Shown: positions 23,898-35,267 of the stretch, piece by piece
Position numbering within the stretch: the first letter of the stretch is position 1
Layout of the letters: the number at the start of each line of letters is the position of its first letter
Assembly: GCA_035079385.1 (NCBI GenBank)
Contig: JAVHKY010000026.1
Span: 4,614,501-4,678,500, forward strand
Length of the DNA: 64,000 nucleotides
From: Aspidiotus rigidus
Lineage: Eukaryota; Arthropoda; Insecta; Hemiptera; Diaspididae
Reading direction: 5' to 3'
Position numbers and translations under genes: made by a program
Notes under the pieces: model-generated
Databases searched by the model: none
Told to the model about the DNA's origin: nothing
Seen by the model: only the letters and a program-made list of their open reading frames with translations

Positions 23898-24712
23898 ATC
23901 AATTGTGAATATTTTCTCGTAAATTTTTCTTGTTCTACCCACGTTTTTTTCGTTTGTTCATTTGATTTCAAATATTTTACATTATTGTATTTAATCCTTC
24001 GGATAACATTGTACAATATTTATTTTCAGTGAATAATTCTCTCCCGTCTAGTCTAATAAGTATAGATATACGAGAACGAATGCTATTGTAGAGAAGATGA
24101 ATCGCGATTATTAGTATCCTTTGCCCTTTCCCCCTATTTTTCTATATTCATTGTCATGTGGATATAAAAAATTATATCGCGAATCGAAAGTTAATTGTTC
24201 GTAACTCAATACGCGTCTTCTTGGACTTATTCGAAAAGTATCAAGGTACTAGTACCGAATTAATTTCATTTTTAAGTTAGATAATTTCTTCAAATCATTA
24301 TTCGCATAGTGTATTTAAGAGCATTACACGTATCGTTGACGAAATAATGTCCCAGTGATATGTATTCGATGATCGATTTTTTAAAATTGAGTTCTATGTA
24401 CGCTTTTCGTACCCTTTATTAACTCAGATTTTTTACTGTTTATTTATACTTTTTTTGGAATATTTTCTATATTAGTTACTGAGATGTTTTCGTATCTCAA
24501 TTATTCATTGATCAATCGCGTTCCTTTTTCGTGGGTTACGAAGTGATTGGTGTAATACTATCTTTGAATGATTCATAGCGATAAATTCGTAGCCGGTGTA
24601 TTGTACCTATATAATTGTAAATGTTTTTGTGAGGTTTCTCTATGGTATGCGCTTTGAATCGTCTTGAATACTAAGTTACCTGTAGTTATAAATCATTAAT
24701 TTGAATTCGTAC

Positions 24713-24718
24713 AATAAA
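24713..24718 (+). terminator. Likely poly(A) signal of the PABIR gene (AATAAA)
   Basis: AATAAA lies 815 bp after the stop codon, in an AT-rich 3' UTR. It is about 195 bp from the stop codon of the convergent myosin III gene. Cleavage is not shown by sequence alone. Confidence 0.55.
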
Positions 24719-24912
24719 AATTTATCAAACGTGGTAATACGTGTATTCATTTCATTGAATTGATTAGACAGGGTATTTTTGATTTAGTGAGAAGATATTA
24801 TAGAAAGCTATAAAGGTGTAAATTTATAAAAATGTAAAATATGAAGAAGACGAATGCTATCGTGATATTAGGAGACTTTTTGAAAAAATAATGATGTGAG
24901 AATGTTCTTCAT

Positions 24913-25053
24913 TTACAAGTTGTACACAGTGCCTTCAAGTACAATATTCGGTAGGAGCTCGGTTATGACAAAAGTTTCGTCCGCAAAATTCGTGGAAATG
25001 TCGCTGAAACGTCGAAGTGATTGGCGAGTAGTATTCGTCTTGCGCAAAAATGC
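24913..25053 (-). CDS. ninaC: Myosin III last exon (stop codon)
   Basis: Encodes FLRKTNTTRQSLRRFSDIST and ends EGTVYNL with TAA at 24,913-24,915. The acceptor is ATTTTGCAG. The final YNL fits a class II PDZ ligand (hydrophobic at 0 and -2); Drosophila NINAC binds the PDZ protein INAD through its C-terminus. Confidence 0.7.
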   Translation of the reverse strand, partial: AFLRKTNTTRQSLRRFSDISTNFADETFVITELLPNIVLEGTVYNL

Positions 25054-25154
25054 CTGCAAAATAATAATTTTAATAATATTTTTAAATGAAGGTTGTACAC
25101 ATGAAGCTGAAAAGATGATTTAATTGTACAGGATTTCAAGAGTTGTTTCTGTAC

Positions 25155-25281
25155 CTGAAAATCGAAAGGAGCTTCGTTATCACCATTTTGTTTTCGAACT
25201 TCTACGTGATCTTTACCGCCTATCTTCAGTTCAACGACCGTATCATCAGTGACCTCATTATTCGGATAGCTAGTTTTTCTC
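25155..25281 (-). CDS. ninaC: Myosin III penultimate exon
   Basis: Encodes RKTSYPNNEVTDDTVVELKI and VEVRKQNGDNEAPFDFQ. The acceptor is GTTGTTCAG and the donor GTACAG. Entry phase fits the exit of 27,571 and exit phase fits the last exon. Confidence 0.68.
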
Positions 25282-25513
25282 CTGAACAACAGAATTTATT
25301 CGAACTTTATTGTCGAAGAACCTGGGCATTTTTCCGGATGGGAGAGACGTGTCGATGTTTTAAGAAGGAATTCTTAATAAAATTACCTACTTTGTTTTTT
25401 CATAATTTACAATACAAAACTACCCCTGATTACAAAGACTATTATAGTTTTTCACATAGTGTGACTAAAATGAAGGTGGATTTTTGATCTAACTGTAATA
25501 AAATTATGTATTT

Positions 25514-25650
25514 TATAGTCTGTCCGCAAATAGAATGGGTCACGTAAACAAACCCGCGAACCGCTTCCTCGCATCGTAATCAATTTTTTTTGCATGAAAG
25601 CAGGTCGCGGGTTTGCTTACGTGACCCATTCTATTTGTGGACAGACTATA
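25514..25650. mobile_element. Hairpin MITE, TA-flanked (~137 bp)
   Basis: Near-perfect arms TAGTCTGTCCGCAAATAGAA and its complement at 25,630-25,648 enclose a short loop, bounded on each side by TA. The arms are about 46 bp. A TA duplication and TIRs suggest a Tc1/mariner-mobilised MITE. It lies in the myosin III intron between the last two large tail exons. Confidence 0.85.
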
Positions 25651-25923
25651 GGTATTCACGTGAGTGAATGTGATAATTTTGCGATTCTGACCCGGTGAGT
25701 AAACCGCCGCGCCGCACGGGCGTACGCCTTAGCAAGATTCTCGTTTTTCACGGAAATCAAGTCATGACTTATAAAACAAAACGTGATTGTGAAATTTGAC
25801 CCTTATTTTTAAAAAAGTATGAATTAAAGTTTTTCTTCATTAATATTGAACACTTCCCTGTACAAACCGGGCCCTGACAGACTCCGAGACCGCGCAGCGG
25901 TGTGTACAGTGTAAAACTGCCTT

Positions 25924-26148
25924 ATGAATAAACCAAGTTCTGTAAAAGCCGGCCAAGCGACAGCCAACAGTTTGGAGAAAGAGATCTATTGTAGTCGTGT
26001 GATAGACCTTTTTCTGTGGATTGTAAGCTAGAAGTATGAATAAACCAAGTTCTGTAGAAGTAGAAGCCGGCCAAGCGACAGCCAACAGTTTGGAGAAAGA
26101 GATCTCTTGTAATCGCATGATAGACATTTTTCTGTGGATTGTAAACTT
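25924..26148. repeat. 112-bp tandem duplication
   Basis: Two direct copies start at 25,924 and 26,036 with ATGAATAAACCAAGTTCTGT. The second has a 6-bp insertion (GTAGAA) and scattered substitutions. No coding role seen. Confidence 0.9.
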
Positions 26149-26149
26149 G

Positions 26150-27566
26150 ACACTTGGGCAGCTTCTACAGAACTTCGTTCGATTGGTGCTTTGGTGGTCA
26201 TGATCGGAGGGTATGCGTTGTGTTGCCGGTTGCGTTCATTGTTAGGTTCATTGAACTTTGAAGTTTGAACATCAGCTCAGCCTGCTGGCTTTAATTTCCC
26301 ATCATGAAAACAGGTCGAAGATCAATAAAATTTGGAAATAGTGGAAGACGGAAGAACGAGAACGTACAAATGAGGAATGTATAAGTTAGTATTCAGAAAG
26401 TTATTTTCAAACCCATGCCCGCAATGATGAGAACAATCATTTGTGTCGTAAACAGCATCAGCCAGATCTAAATTCATGATACTGACAGAATTCTGCATCC
26501 CAAAATGTGTCCGACGAGGCTCTCTAGCATTGACTTGAAAGAAGCCCATCGATTGAAGACTGAGCAAGATAAGTAAGTTTTTGACAATTTAAAGCGTATC
26601 GATGTACATAACAAAAAGCCTGTTCTTAAGTATTTGGGTTCTTGATACTATAAGTCTGTATGTTCCAAGGCAGATTTATCGAAAAGGACGTGTGCAAGCT
26701 TCTCAAACGGTCATTCCTCTACGTTATCGGCGATCTTACTCGTAACAGCAAGAAGGTAGGTATGAAGGATTGTAATACAAGTAATGTAGATGACGCTATC
26801 CTCAAATTTAGAGGAATGAATCCTTTCAGATAAGTTATCCTCCGGTTTTTTGTTTTTAATTTCTAATGTTGGTTTTTCTCATTAGGATATCTACTGAAAC
26901 CCTTCTCATCTTCTATGGAAATGAAGAAAATAAAAGAATTGCAACTTGCGGGTGAGTAGGCCTATGACTAGAGTAGTTGATAGCACGAATGGTATCTTTT
27001 TTATTTAACACAATGGCAAGAACTACGTGATTCTTAGTCGCCGATAAAACAAACCGCATGAACGCCCAAATTCGGCTCGGTGAAATAGATTTGATTCACT
27101 TATCTTCAGTAAAATTAGGAATTCGTTTCATCTTACATGTCTCATTTGTTTCTTAGGTATTAAAATTGTTCCTTCACTAGCGGAAGCACTGCTCTGGGCC
27201 ATCTGAAGAGTTAGGTAGATAGTTTCAGGAAGATATTAGATGTAAAAGGATTTTTCTTGCTGTAATAGGATTGTCCTCGTCTAGATGAATTCACTCATGT
27301 GCCACTTCAATTGCAATTTTTCGCTGAGAATTCCTAAATAAAAATTTCTTGAAAGAAAATGTCCGTTTGAAAATTTTGACTGGTTTTTATAAAACAAACT
27401 ATCTCCGGTAAAGAAAGTGTATCAGTTATCTATACGTTGGGGGATTTATGCGAATAAATGGATCTGGAGTTCGGGTACATCCAATCCTTTTTCGAGCTTT
27501 CAACTTTAGAAGTTACAATCGAGACGTTAGCTTATATTATTTCAGTTAATGACGATGCAAATATAC
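26150..27566. other. Intronic sequence, no further exon recognised
   Basis: Part of the myosin III intron 25,282-27,570. I found no exon with matching phase. Confidence 0.45.
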
Positions 27567-27570
27567 TTAC

Positions 27571-28007
27571 AACATATGACCCCATCTTATCTCTCCACTA
27601 TCAGGTTCACAACTGATCTCTTTGGTTACTCGTTCGGTTAGCTCTTTAGAATACATGTGCAGTTCCTCTCGTATCGTTGTATTCCTTTCAAGTTTAAACT
27701 TTGAATCATGTTCCGAGTGTTTATCATTGGTAGAGCTTATTTGTGGATCGTTTTGTCTGTTGGACGGCTGAACATTATTCAGATTTGACTCCTCATCCTC
27801 TTCATCGACCTGTTCTATTTCTCGAAACTCTATAGGCCTATCACTTATTTCCTCTGTAATTACATTTTCCTGTGCTTTTTGTCTTTGCGTGTCTACCGAA
27901 GTGGAAAATTCAGCATGACGAGCCTCAGATTTCTTTTCAGTATCATCTATCGATATTATGGTATCTACACTTGTTGTTTCACTTGGTCGAATACCTCTCT
28001 GTCGCTT
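27571..28007 (-). CDS. ninaC: Myosin III tail exon (large, acidic)
   Basis: 146 residues, including RPSETTSVDTIISIDDTEKK, EIEQVDEEDEESNLNNVQP and EPDSGEIRWGHM. A strong donor GTAAGTATA follows CATATGTT. If not spliced, the frame would stop three bases into the intron (TAA at 27,567). Splicing to 25,281 restores phase. Confidence 0.78.
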
Positions 28008-28086
28008 CTGCGCATTTTCAATTATAAAAAAATGTATGAGAAAATAATTATTTTTCTCGTTGTAAAAAAAAAGCTTCAAGACTTAC

Positions 28087-28173
28087 TGTATAGACTGATC
28101 CTTTTGGTTCGGAAAACAAGCCACCACAGCATGATGGACACATGTATTGCATGAACGTTTTTGTTAAACTTAT
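28087..28173 (-). CDS. ninaC: Myosin III tail exon with CPSCC
   Basis: Encodes ISLTKTFMQYMCPSCCGGLF and SEPKGSVYT, phase 0 at both ends. The acceptor is TCTACAG and the donor GTAAGT. The C-x2-CC cluster is notable in an otherwise Cys-poor tail. Confidence 0.75.
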
Positions 28174-28538
28174 CTGTAGACACCAGTAAATTCATTTTCG
28201 TTAGTATAATTGTCGTGATTTGAAGATTGCAAAAAAAAAAATTGATTAGTCTTTCTGAAGATTGTCTTATCAACAGTTTACAGATTTGAGACTCTTAGTG
28301 AAAAAATCTAGAAAATACACATGTTGAAGCTTATAATTTATTCGAGGTCTTACATTGAAGAAAGAAAAAAAACACTATCCGAGAATTTGAACATTTCTTA
28401 CCGAATTTGGAAGAAGACCAAAATTAAAGAAGGAAAAAAGTAAATTAAATAAATAGGATTCATTTTTTGAGAATTCACGAGTAAACTTGAGTAAACTCCA
28501 AGATTTTCCGTAAAGAAAAAACAGAATGGAAGACTTAC

Positions 28539-28572
28539 TCCATGTGGTTTTCCGTAGCCGTTATCGTACAGT
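28539..28572 (-). CDS. ninaC: Myosin III tail micro-exon (34 nt)
   Basis: Encodes LYDNGYGKPHG. The acceptor is ATTTTCAAG and the donor GTAAGT. Phase agrees with both neighbours. Confidence 0.7.
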
Positions 28573-29552
28573 CTTGAAAATAACAAGATTACGAATTAAA
28601 TAGTCGCATAACGTTCCACCTTACCTTGTTAGGTAGTAGCGCTTCAATAATCGTCGAGTATATAATTTACGATATAATATAACTAGACTAAACCTTTTGT
28701 ATGACTCTGGTATAATACCTAATTCCTAAACTTGTAAAGCTTCCGTGTTTTTTCGTATACTTTCCTGTACAATATTATTCGATTATAGAAACTGAAAGTT
28801 CTCAAAAGCCAGATACATCAATGAAAGTAAATGGGAATTTCTTTGTACGAAAATATCAGATGAGACTTCAAAAATTTATATTTGCAGTTCGTAGATTTCA
28901 AACACAAAGCCTAGTTCATGATTTCAGTTGTCAATGAACAGCGGAGAGGGGAAAACTACTGATTTCTTACCTCGGTAATTATTATAGGGGGGGGGGGGGG
29001 GTCTAAAGTTGAATTCTGTTTCTCTCGCTTCTCCTTTTTCTCATATGTAGGATTTGCATTATTAAACAAGGAAATTTTTGATGTTAGAAATAATATATGT
29101 TACATTTTTTCTAGATCTATCGAATACTGATACATATCTTCAGAAGTTGGTAGGAATTTCGGGAAATGAACAAAATTGAACCCTAGTCTTACTACTAATA
29201 CGTAGAAAACTCCTCTGAGTTATGTCATTCTCGACATTCTGGGGATCAGTTAATTGAAAACAAGAAGATTTTCTTATTTTTGAAATGCAAAAGTATTCAT
29301 TCTTAATGAAGGTATGAGAAATAGATTTGTAGTGTGTTTAAACTGAGATAAATTTTCAACTCCTAAATTCCAATTGAGAAAAATAATATTTTAAGGTGAT
29401 TCCAGGCGTGGATCCATGGAGGGTCATTCTCTTACAACCCACCCCCTCTCTCTCTTTCAAAGAAAGAAAAAATTTAAACAGTTTCAATTGTTTGTATCCT
29501 CTCCTTGAAACGCAGGTCTGTCATTTTTGTTTGAAACATATAATGAACTTAC

Positions 29553-29596
29553 CTATTTGGAGTATCTGGCACTTCAACTGAATAAACACTTATGCT
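29553..29596 (-). CDS. ninaC: Myosin III tail micro-exon (44 nt)
   Basis: Encodes SISVYSVEVPDTPN. The acceptor is GTGTTTCAG and the donor a strong GTAAGTT. Entry phase 0 and exit phase 2 fit both neighbours. Confidence 0.72.
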
Positions 29597-30412
29597 CTGA
29601 AACACAAACAAATCGATTCTGGTGTACTCTTGATTAACAAAACGCCGCTAGATGAGGAGGTTGCTGGAAGAGACGAGTATTTTGAGGTGAGATACCGTAT
29701 TGAATTGGGATATATGGACAATGAACGCGTTTACAGGTATCTGTGACCTATTGACAGGCAAATTTTCGAACTTTATAAAGTGAAACTTTAACTCAAGACT
29801 GTTACTCGAGCGGATCTATCACACTGTCGTGCGACTGTACCAGGGAAAAATCAGTACCAAGAAACCATAAGAACACAATTATTGTACTTGATAACATTGA
29901 AAGTTCAACTTTCTAAGAGTCATTCAAATCTTTGGTTTTCAATTCAAAAACTTGATTTTTTTGCTCGGCCGTCTACTATTACTAGTTGGAAGGCTATTAA
30001 ATCAAAGGCCGCTGTTCGTACGCACTTGTAGAAAAATTCAAAATTATAATTACTTTTTCTGCTGAAAAAATTGTGAGACATCAACTTCTATTATTTAAAT
30101 TTTCTCGCTAGGATCTATTCTTTATAAAATTGGTCATATTTACTCCTGAGAGAATCAAAAGTTTGGTAAGAGATTAAGTGTAGGATATTTTGCCTCCTTT
30201 ACACCGCTATATCTAGTGAGTGGAGTGGCGTTGCTATTTTATGTATGTTTCAATCTGTAACTATAAAGAAGGCTATCGTTTCAGCGTTCGACGATTTCAA
30301 GTACTCCGTGTACATAAATTTTATGGTACCTGGTATGAACTATCGTTTGAAGAAAATTATCATCTTGCCTTTAAAATTACAGAGTTTATGAGAAATAGTA
30401 AAAAATACATAC

Positions 30413-30510
30413 CCTTAACGAATCTCGTCCCATAAATCGCCTCATCTCCGTTGTAATGCGTTCATCGTACGCATCTTCTGGCTTCTCATCCTCATAATTT
30501 TCGTATTCAT
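30413..30510 (-). CDS. ninaC: Myosin III tail exon (acidic)
   Basis: Encodes EYENYEDEKPEDAYDERITT and MRRFMGRDSLR. The acceptor is TTTTGTAG and the donor GTATGT. The other two frames hit stops. Confidence 0.72.
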
Positions 30511-31528
30511 CTACAAAATTTTTTCATTTCTATCTGTTATCATGAAAACGGTAAACATCGACAATAAAACTGTCTTTAAAATTCAATCGTCGCGGTTGCT
30601 TACGTGTTTGCCTATTCGGTACTTTCATCATTCCAGTTAACGTCAACGCGCTTACTTACTTGTCCGTAGCTTACTGAGCTGGCTTCGAATTTTGTATTTT
30701 GTTTCAGCGGTTCATTCGATTCGAATACTTAAAATACTTGCTATAGCGAAAACCGAAGGGACGGTGCAGAAAATTCGTTACATTTATCGAAACGAGGTTC
30801 CAAAATATTTTCAATATGTGTCGTAAGTCAATTTTCTATTTTAGATATCCGTATTCATTATTTTCGATGCAAATATGCACCTTTTCCGTGAAAAGAGATA
30901 GAATCCTTCCAAAGATTCACCATCATGTTTCCAATATTACTATTTAGTATCTGCTCCAGTGATGGTTAGATCTTAAATTTAATGAAATATGTCCGTTACA
31001 TCATCGTCTTATCACCTCTTGTTTATGCGTCTTCATCTATTTTTAGGGGTCTGTAACCTTACCTCTCCCCATTAAGATTTTGACTTGAAAGTAATCTCAA
31101 TAATTTTATGCCTATCATTTATATCAGAAAACGGGTTCCATCTTTTTTTCCAGTATCCTCGAATCTCACATTGGAGGCACGGCCTCCCTCCCGCTTTATT
31201 TTATGATTGAAACGGTCTCAAAAAAAATTATTTTATGCTCGCCTGTCGATGTTCGATGACCGCGGGAGCGCTCGCTTTCATTCAAAGTATATGGTGCAGT
31301 AAAATTTTTGTAATAATGTTTGATTATACCGTAATGTTAATGAACAAATTAAATTCAAGTACGACGGGGTTGTATATATTATGCATCTAATCTAGATTTT
31401 TACTTGAATATATCTTGAGGGCGTCATGTTAAAATTCGCCTGCAAAAATTTTGATGAATTCATGACTTTGAGAGAGACCTTCATCTTCTTTAGGGACTTT
31501 GAAAAATTTAAAGTTTATTCTTCTAGAG

Positions 31529-31645
31529 CAGAGGTCAGCAACCTCTTTTTGACTTGAGCTGCTTGCTGATTTTTGTGAAGCGGGTGAGTAAAACAATTAG
31601 TATCCTACCAAAATCGCTCTGCGAGCTACGGGTTGCCAACCACTG
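31529..31645. mobile_element. hAT-like MITE (117 bp)
   Basis: Ends CAGAGGTCAGCAACCT and GGGTTGCCAACCACTG, the CAG-x-GGTxGGCAACC type termini of hAT non-autonomous elements. No clean 8-bp duplication is left. It lies in a myosin III tail intron. Confidence 0.75.
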
Positions 31646-31712
31646 TCAAGTGTATAAGCTAGATACACCAAGTTAAATGACTGTTAAATTACTTGCATCC
31701 TCTTCAAACTAC

Positions 31713-31740
31713 TTCCGTTGTAGTAGGTGGACTGCATAAT
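31713..31740 (-). CDS. ninaC: Myosin III tail micro-exon (28 nt, boundary uncertain)
   Basis: Encodes IMQSTYYNG after a T/C-rich acceptor (CTGCTAATAG). The donor GTAGTT gives the phase needed by the next exon. A second donor (GTAATT, exon start 31,693) would leave the wrong phase. Confidence 0.5.
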
Positions 31741-31926
31741 CTATTAGCAGAAGAGGAAGAAGGTCCTGTCTTTCTTAGCGGTTCAGTATATTATATATCG
31801 GCAAAAAAAGAAAGATATGTGCGTATTTCATCTACTCAAAATTGTTAGCGTACAATAATATGATTGAATTTCTCATAACATACTTTTATCTGTTATGAAA
31901 CGGTGACGCGGAATTCTGGTATATAC

Positions 31927-31969
31927 CTTGATTAGATTGATCCAATCTCTGTCATCCTTGAAAATCTGT
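31927..31969 (-). CDS. ninaC: Myosin III tail micro-exon (43 nt)
   Basis: Encodes QIFKDDRDWINLIK in the phase left by the previous exon. The acceptor is TTTTGCAG and the donor GTATAT. Confidence 0.65.
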
Positions 31970-32518
31970 CTGCAAAAGTATTCTAAATATAGTAAAAATT
32001 GAGAATAGCGATAAAAGAAAATTCTCCGAATTAAATTGGTACTGAAACAATAATTAAGTTCCAAGACAAAAAGTTATTATTGACATAGATATTTCTTTTC
32101 TGAGATAGGCATCCAGATGTAACGCTGGTGATGACGTCACAAAAGTGTGTAGGGGTGATGGCATCACAGGATGATCACGTAAAAGTATACACCGTATGTA
32201 TCCCAAAGTTAGGGGTAACCGTCTTGGTGTAATCAAAGGGTGATGACTCACCAAAGTGTGGATGTCTTAAGGCAACTTGAGGCATTGACTGTACAAATCC
32301 TTGCATTGTAAAAAAGTTTTCTCTTTGTAAGATAGCATTACGTGAGATGCGTGTTAACCGGTAGAGCAGCTCTCAGTTACACCCACGTCTTGACACGCAG
32401 TGCTGTCTAGTAGTTGTATCCAGCGGAGTCCAGCGGAGTGAAAACTTTTTTTCAATGCGCATATTTGTCGATACAAATACCTATTATTAGTATTGGCGCT
32501 ATAGACAAAAATAAAGCC

Positions 32519-33363
32519 AAAAAAAACATGGAGGGATAACAAGCGAGACTCTGATGGAAAATGTAGTACTAGGCGCCAGAAACTATCTCCCAAAAGTCTC
32601 GCCCCCACGGTGGAACGGAAAATTTTCTGTGGCACGTTAAAGCCGCCCAATTTCAGTTTCTGGCTTATATCTCAGAAAGTTGCAGCTTTAGGAAAAAAAG
32701 TTTCAAACAAAAAAAATTCCTTATAAAGTTTACCACAAAATGCATCCCTCGCATGTTAGCCTAAAAAAGATCGATGACCCGACCGACCAGGAAGAGACTG
32801 ATGAAAGGGACGAGTCTACAGAATAGAAATTTAGACTTTGACTTTTTATACATATTATATTTTTGTATAAGTAGTTTTTATTCAAAACATCTGTACATTT
32901 CAATTTCATTAAAATGAATTTTATGAGCGAACAGGTAGACCCAGGCTAACTTCAAGTAGTTCTTTCTGTGGCAAATTTTACGAGGAATCTTTCTTCTTTC
33001 AAACAATTTTCCCGATAACCAACCGTTTCCGAGATATACATCAAGAAATCATCGAATTTTCAAAACTTTTCAATGTTGTCCAACTTTGACCGTTGATTGT
33101 AGCCTAACAATTAAGCCTAGGCTAACATGTGAGGGATGCATTTTGTAGTAAATTTTATAAGGAATCTTTTTTGTTTGAAACTTTTTCTCCTAAAACTTCA
33201 ACTTTCTGAGATATAAGCCAAAAACTGAAATTGGGGTGCTTTAACGTGCCACAGAAAATTTTCCGTTCCACCGTGGGGGCGAGACTTTTGGGAGGTAGTT
33301 TCTGGCATCTAATACTACATTTTCCATCAGAGTCTTGCTTGTTATCCCTCTATGTTTTTTGAA
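32519..33363. mobile_element. Foldback element 1 (~845 bp, ~250-bp arms)
   Basis: Arms 32,519-32,770 and 33,105-33,363 are inverted copies (for example GTCTCGCCCCCACGGTGGAA and its complement). The arms share a core with foldbacks 2 and 4: a TATCTCA-AAAGTTG block, then GTTTCAAA-AAAAA-TTCCT and a block ending in ATGCAT. The middle carries a short acidic frame ending in TAG at 32,824-32,826. Confidence 0.85.
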
Positions 33364-34040
33364 ATGTCTGTAATGCCTATATTATATAGTCAATGCTTAA
33401 GGTTAGGGGTGATGACCTCACAAAATAGTGTTTGTCTTAAATGAGCAAAATTTTAAGAAGAAAATATTTATTGGTGTTATTTTTAATCAAATTTAATCAA
33501 TATTTCTTGGCTATAATTATGGTGTTTTACAGCCAGGGAATATTGATTAAAGTAAAATTTTAGTATGAATATCATGCGTAATATATAACATAATCAGAAA
33601 TAGGAATTAAAAGATACGCGATATTATCAACATAAAATGCTGGATAATGAACGATGATAGAGCGGGCGATGTTATGTTTTTCCCAAAAGGAGAAATCTAA
33701 AACAAGCTTCACTCCTTAAAATTTCTTATTTCGTTGAGGAAAGAGATAGGTCTCAAAAATTATCGTTACCATTACGCGTTTCCTTTGGGAAACAAATTTT
33801 TCACACACTCCATACATCACCGCTTGTTTATTTTGATACTATTAAACACTAGTCAAAGTTTTGAAAAATTTTCAAATCTAAGAAAGCCTTTATTTTAGAT
33901 TATGCTTGGGAAAGAGCGAAAAGTTCTTCAAAAATTCTGAATTCTTATCCTAATTGGATTTTAAAAAACATTCTTCCTCTCTATGCCAAATTTCCGTCAC
34001 CAATGTGGAATTTGGGCTTTGAGGATGCGTACGGCCTCAC

Positions 34041-34258
34041 CTTTTTTCACAAAATGGATCAGGGTCATATGATATGAGCTTTTCTGAGTAAAAGTTGGAT
34101 CGATGGTTAAGTACAAATGGCATCCTTAAAATCTTTGGCGGATGTTCTCCAATAAAGCTGTCGTATCGTAGTTTCTTGCCCACGCAGTCAAGTTCGACGT
34201 ATTCTTCAATTTTACACGCTGTCATTTGACTAAAGACATTGACGTTGTACAAATGTAC
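34041..34258 (-). CDS. ninaC: Myosin III tail exon
   Basis: Encodes VHLYNVNVFSQMTACKIEE, LRYDSFIGEHPPKILRMP and LNHRSNFYSEKLI. Flanked by CTACAG and GTGAGG. Only one frame is open across the exon. Confidence 0.78.
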
Positions 34259-34340
34259 CTGTAGATGACGCATAAGAACGAAATCAGGTTTCATTATGAA
34301 AGTTGAAAGATTAGAATTTCGAGGTATTTCGTATTTGTAC

Positions 34341-34380
34341 CTGTTGACAAAAATTTGTCAAGTCCAGGAACATTTTGGCT
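34341..34380 (-). CDS. ninaC: Myosin III tail micro-exon (40 nt)
   Basis: Encodes AKMFLDLTNFCQQ, which continues as VHLYNVN in the next exon. The acceptor is TTTTCAG and the donor GTACAA. Confidence 0.65.
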
Positions 34381-34434
34381 CTGAAAAGAAGCAAGGTTTG
34401 ATAAAGAGTCTTTGATTTCCATTTTTTAAAATAC

Positions 34435-34471
34435 ACTTTGACAATGTCATAGTTTTCCGGCTTAGAATCAT
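34435..34471 (-). CDS. ninaC: Myosin III tail micro-exon (37 nt)
   Basis: Encodes DSKPENYDIVK. The acceptor is ATTTTAG. Two donors two bases apart are possible; GTATTT gives the phase that lets the next exon read through into 34,258, while GTGTAT would force a frame that fails there. Confidence 0.62.
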
Positions 34472-34553
34472 CTAAAATTTGAAATCATCGAAGAATGAAA
34501 AGAACACAAATGCTCAGTTGTTCGAATTCTGATTATTTTATAATAAATATTAC

Positions 34554-34616
34554 CAAGGCCAGGTATTATATAACCAAGAGAAGAACGAGGCAGCCTCCAT
34601 GGTTTTCTAATTAAGT
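34554..34616 (-). CDS. ninaC: Myosin III tail exon
   Basis: Encodes LIRKPWRLPRSSLGYIIPG. The acceptor is TCTGTAG and the donor GTAATA. The phase agrees with both neighbours. Confidence 0.75.
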
Positions 34617-35079
34617 CTACAGAAGAAGAAGAAAAAAAAATTAGCCACCGTTGCTTAACCTTTCAGGATGTGATGGTGGAAAGAGATGATGAAGAATACA
34701 AATTAAGATGAACAGAGCAGTGGGCGTAGAATTTCAGAATTGAGGGAAAAAAGAAAAATCTGAAATATTTGGGATAACATTGGCAGTGAGTTTGAGCAAA
34801 GATTACAAATGTATTACCGATTTGGAATGTTCAATTTCTTCCTGAAAGGAAACCATCGAGTGTTCACACCGAGCAAAAGAAAATGGATTGAGAGAGTATA
34901 CAAGGACAGAAACGGGGAATGTAAACGTTGGAAAAAATCGTTCACCATAGTAGAAGTGAATACAGTATTTTTAACCCAATGTTTGACAATTAAGATTGAT
35001 TCATTGAAGTGTACGGATGGAAAAAACTTTTTCAGTTCAATTGAATATCATGGAGAAAAGGTTTTCCTTATACATTAAC

Positions 35080-35148
35080 CTTGCTCTGGTCCGAGAATGC
35101 GTATCCCTCTTATCTTTACTCCTGAATACTGTGTTGTTACTGGCCCAT
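35080..35148 (-). CDS. ninaC: Myosin III tail exon
   Basis: In the phase left by the previous exon it reads GPVTTQYSGVKIRGIRILGP. The acceptor is ATTTCAG and the donor GTTAAT. Confidence 0.72.
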
Positions 35149-35267
35149 CTGAAATATATAATATGCAGACACAATACTAATTTTTGTACAAAATTTGATT
35201 TATCTTACCAAATCTAAACTAACATTGTGGGCCACGTATTGTAATTTAAATTATTTATCGTACTTAC

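Noticed and set aside
27567..27569. TAA after GHML as the end of the myosin III protein
   Set aside because: A strong donor GTAAGTATA overlaps it, and splicing to 25,281 and 25,053 is phase-correct and ends in a plausible last exon. A retained-intron isoform ending here remains possible.
28950..29016. Minus-strand exon candidate with a poly-Pro run before the GTAAGA donor at 28,969
   Set aside because: It would enter and leave in phase 0, which does not fit between the tail exons at 29,553 and 28,539; those two join directly. The 15-base homopolymer also makes its frame unreliable.
30640..30760. Possible minus-strand exon ending at a strong GTAAGTAAG donor
   Set aside because: All three frames contain stops between the nearest acceptor and the donor.
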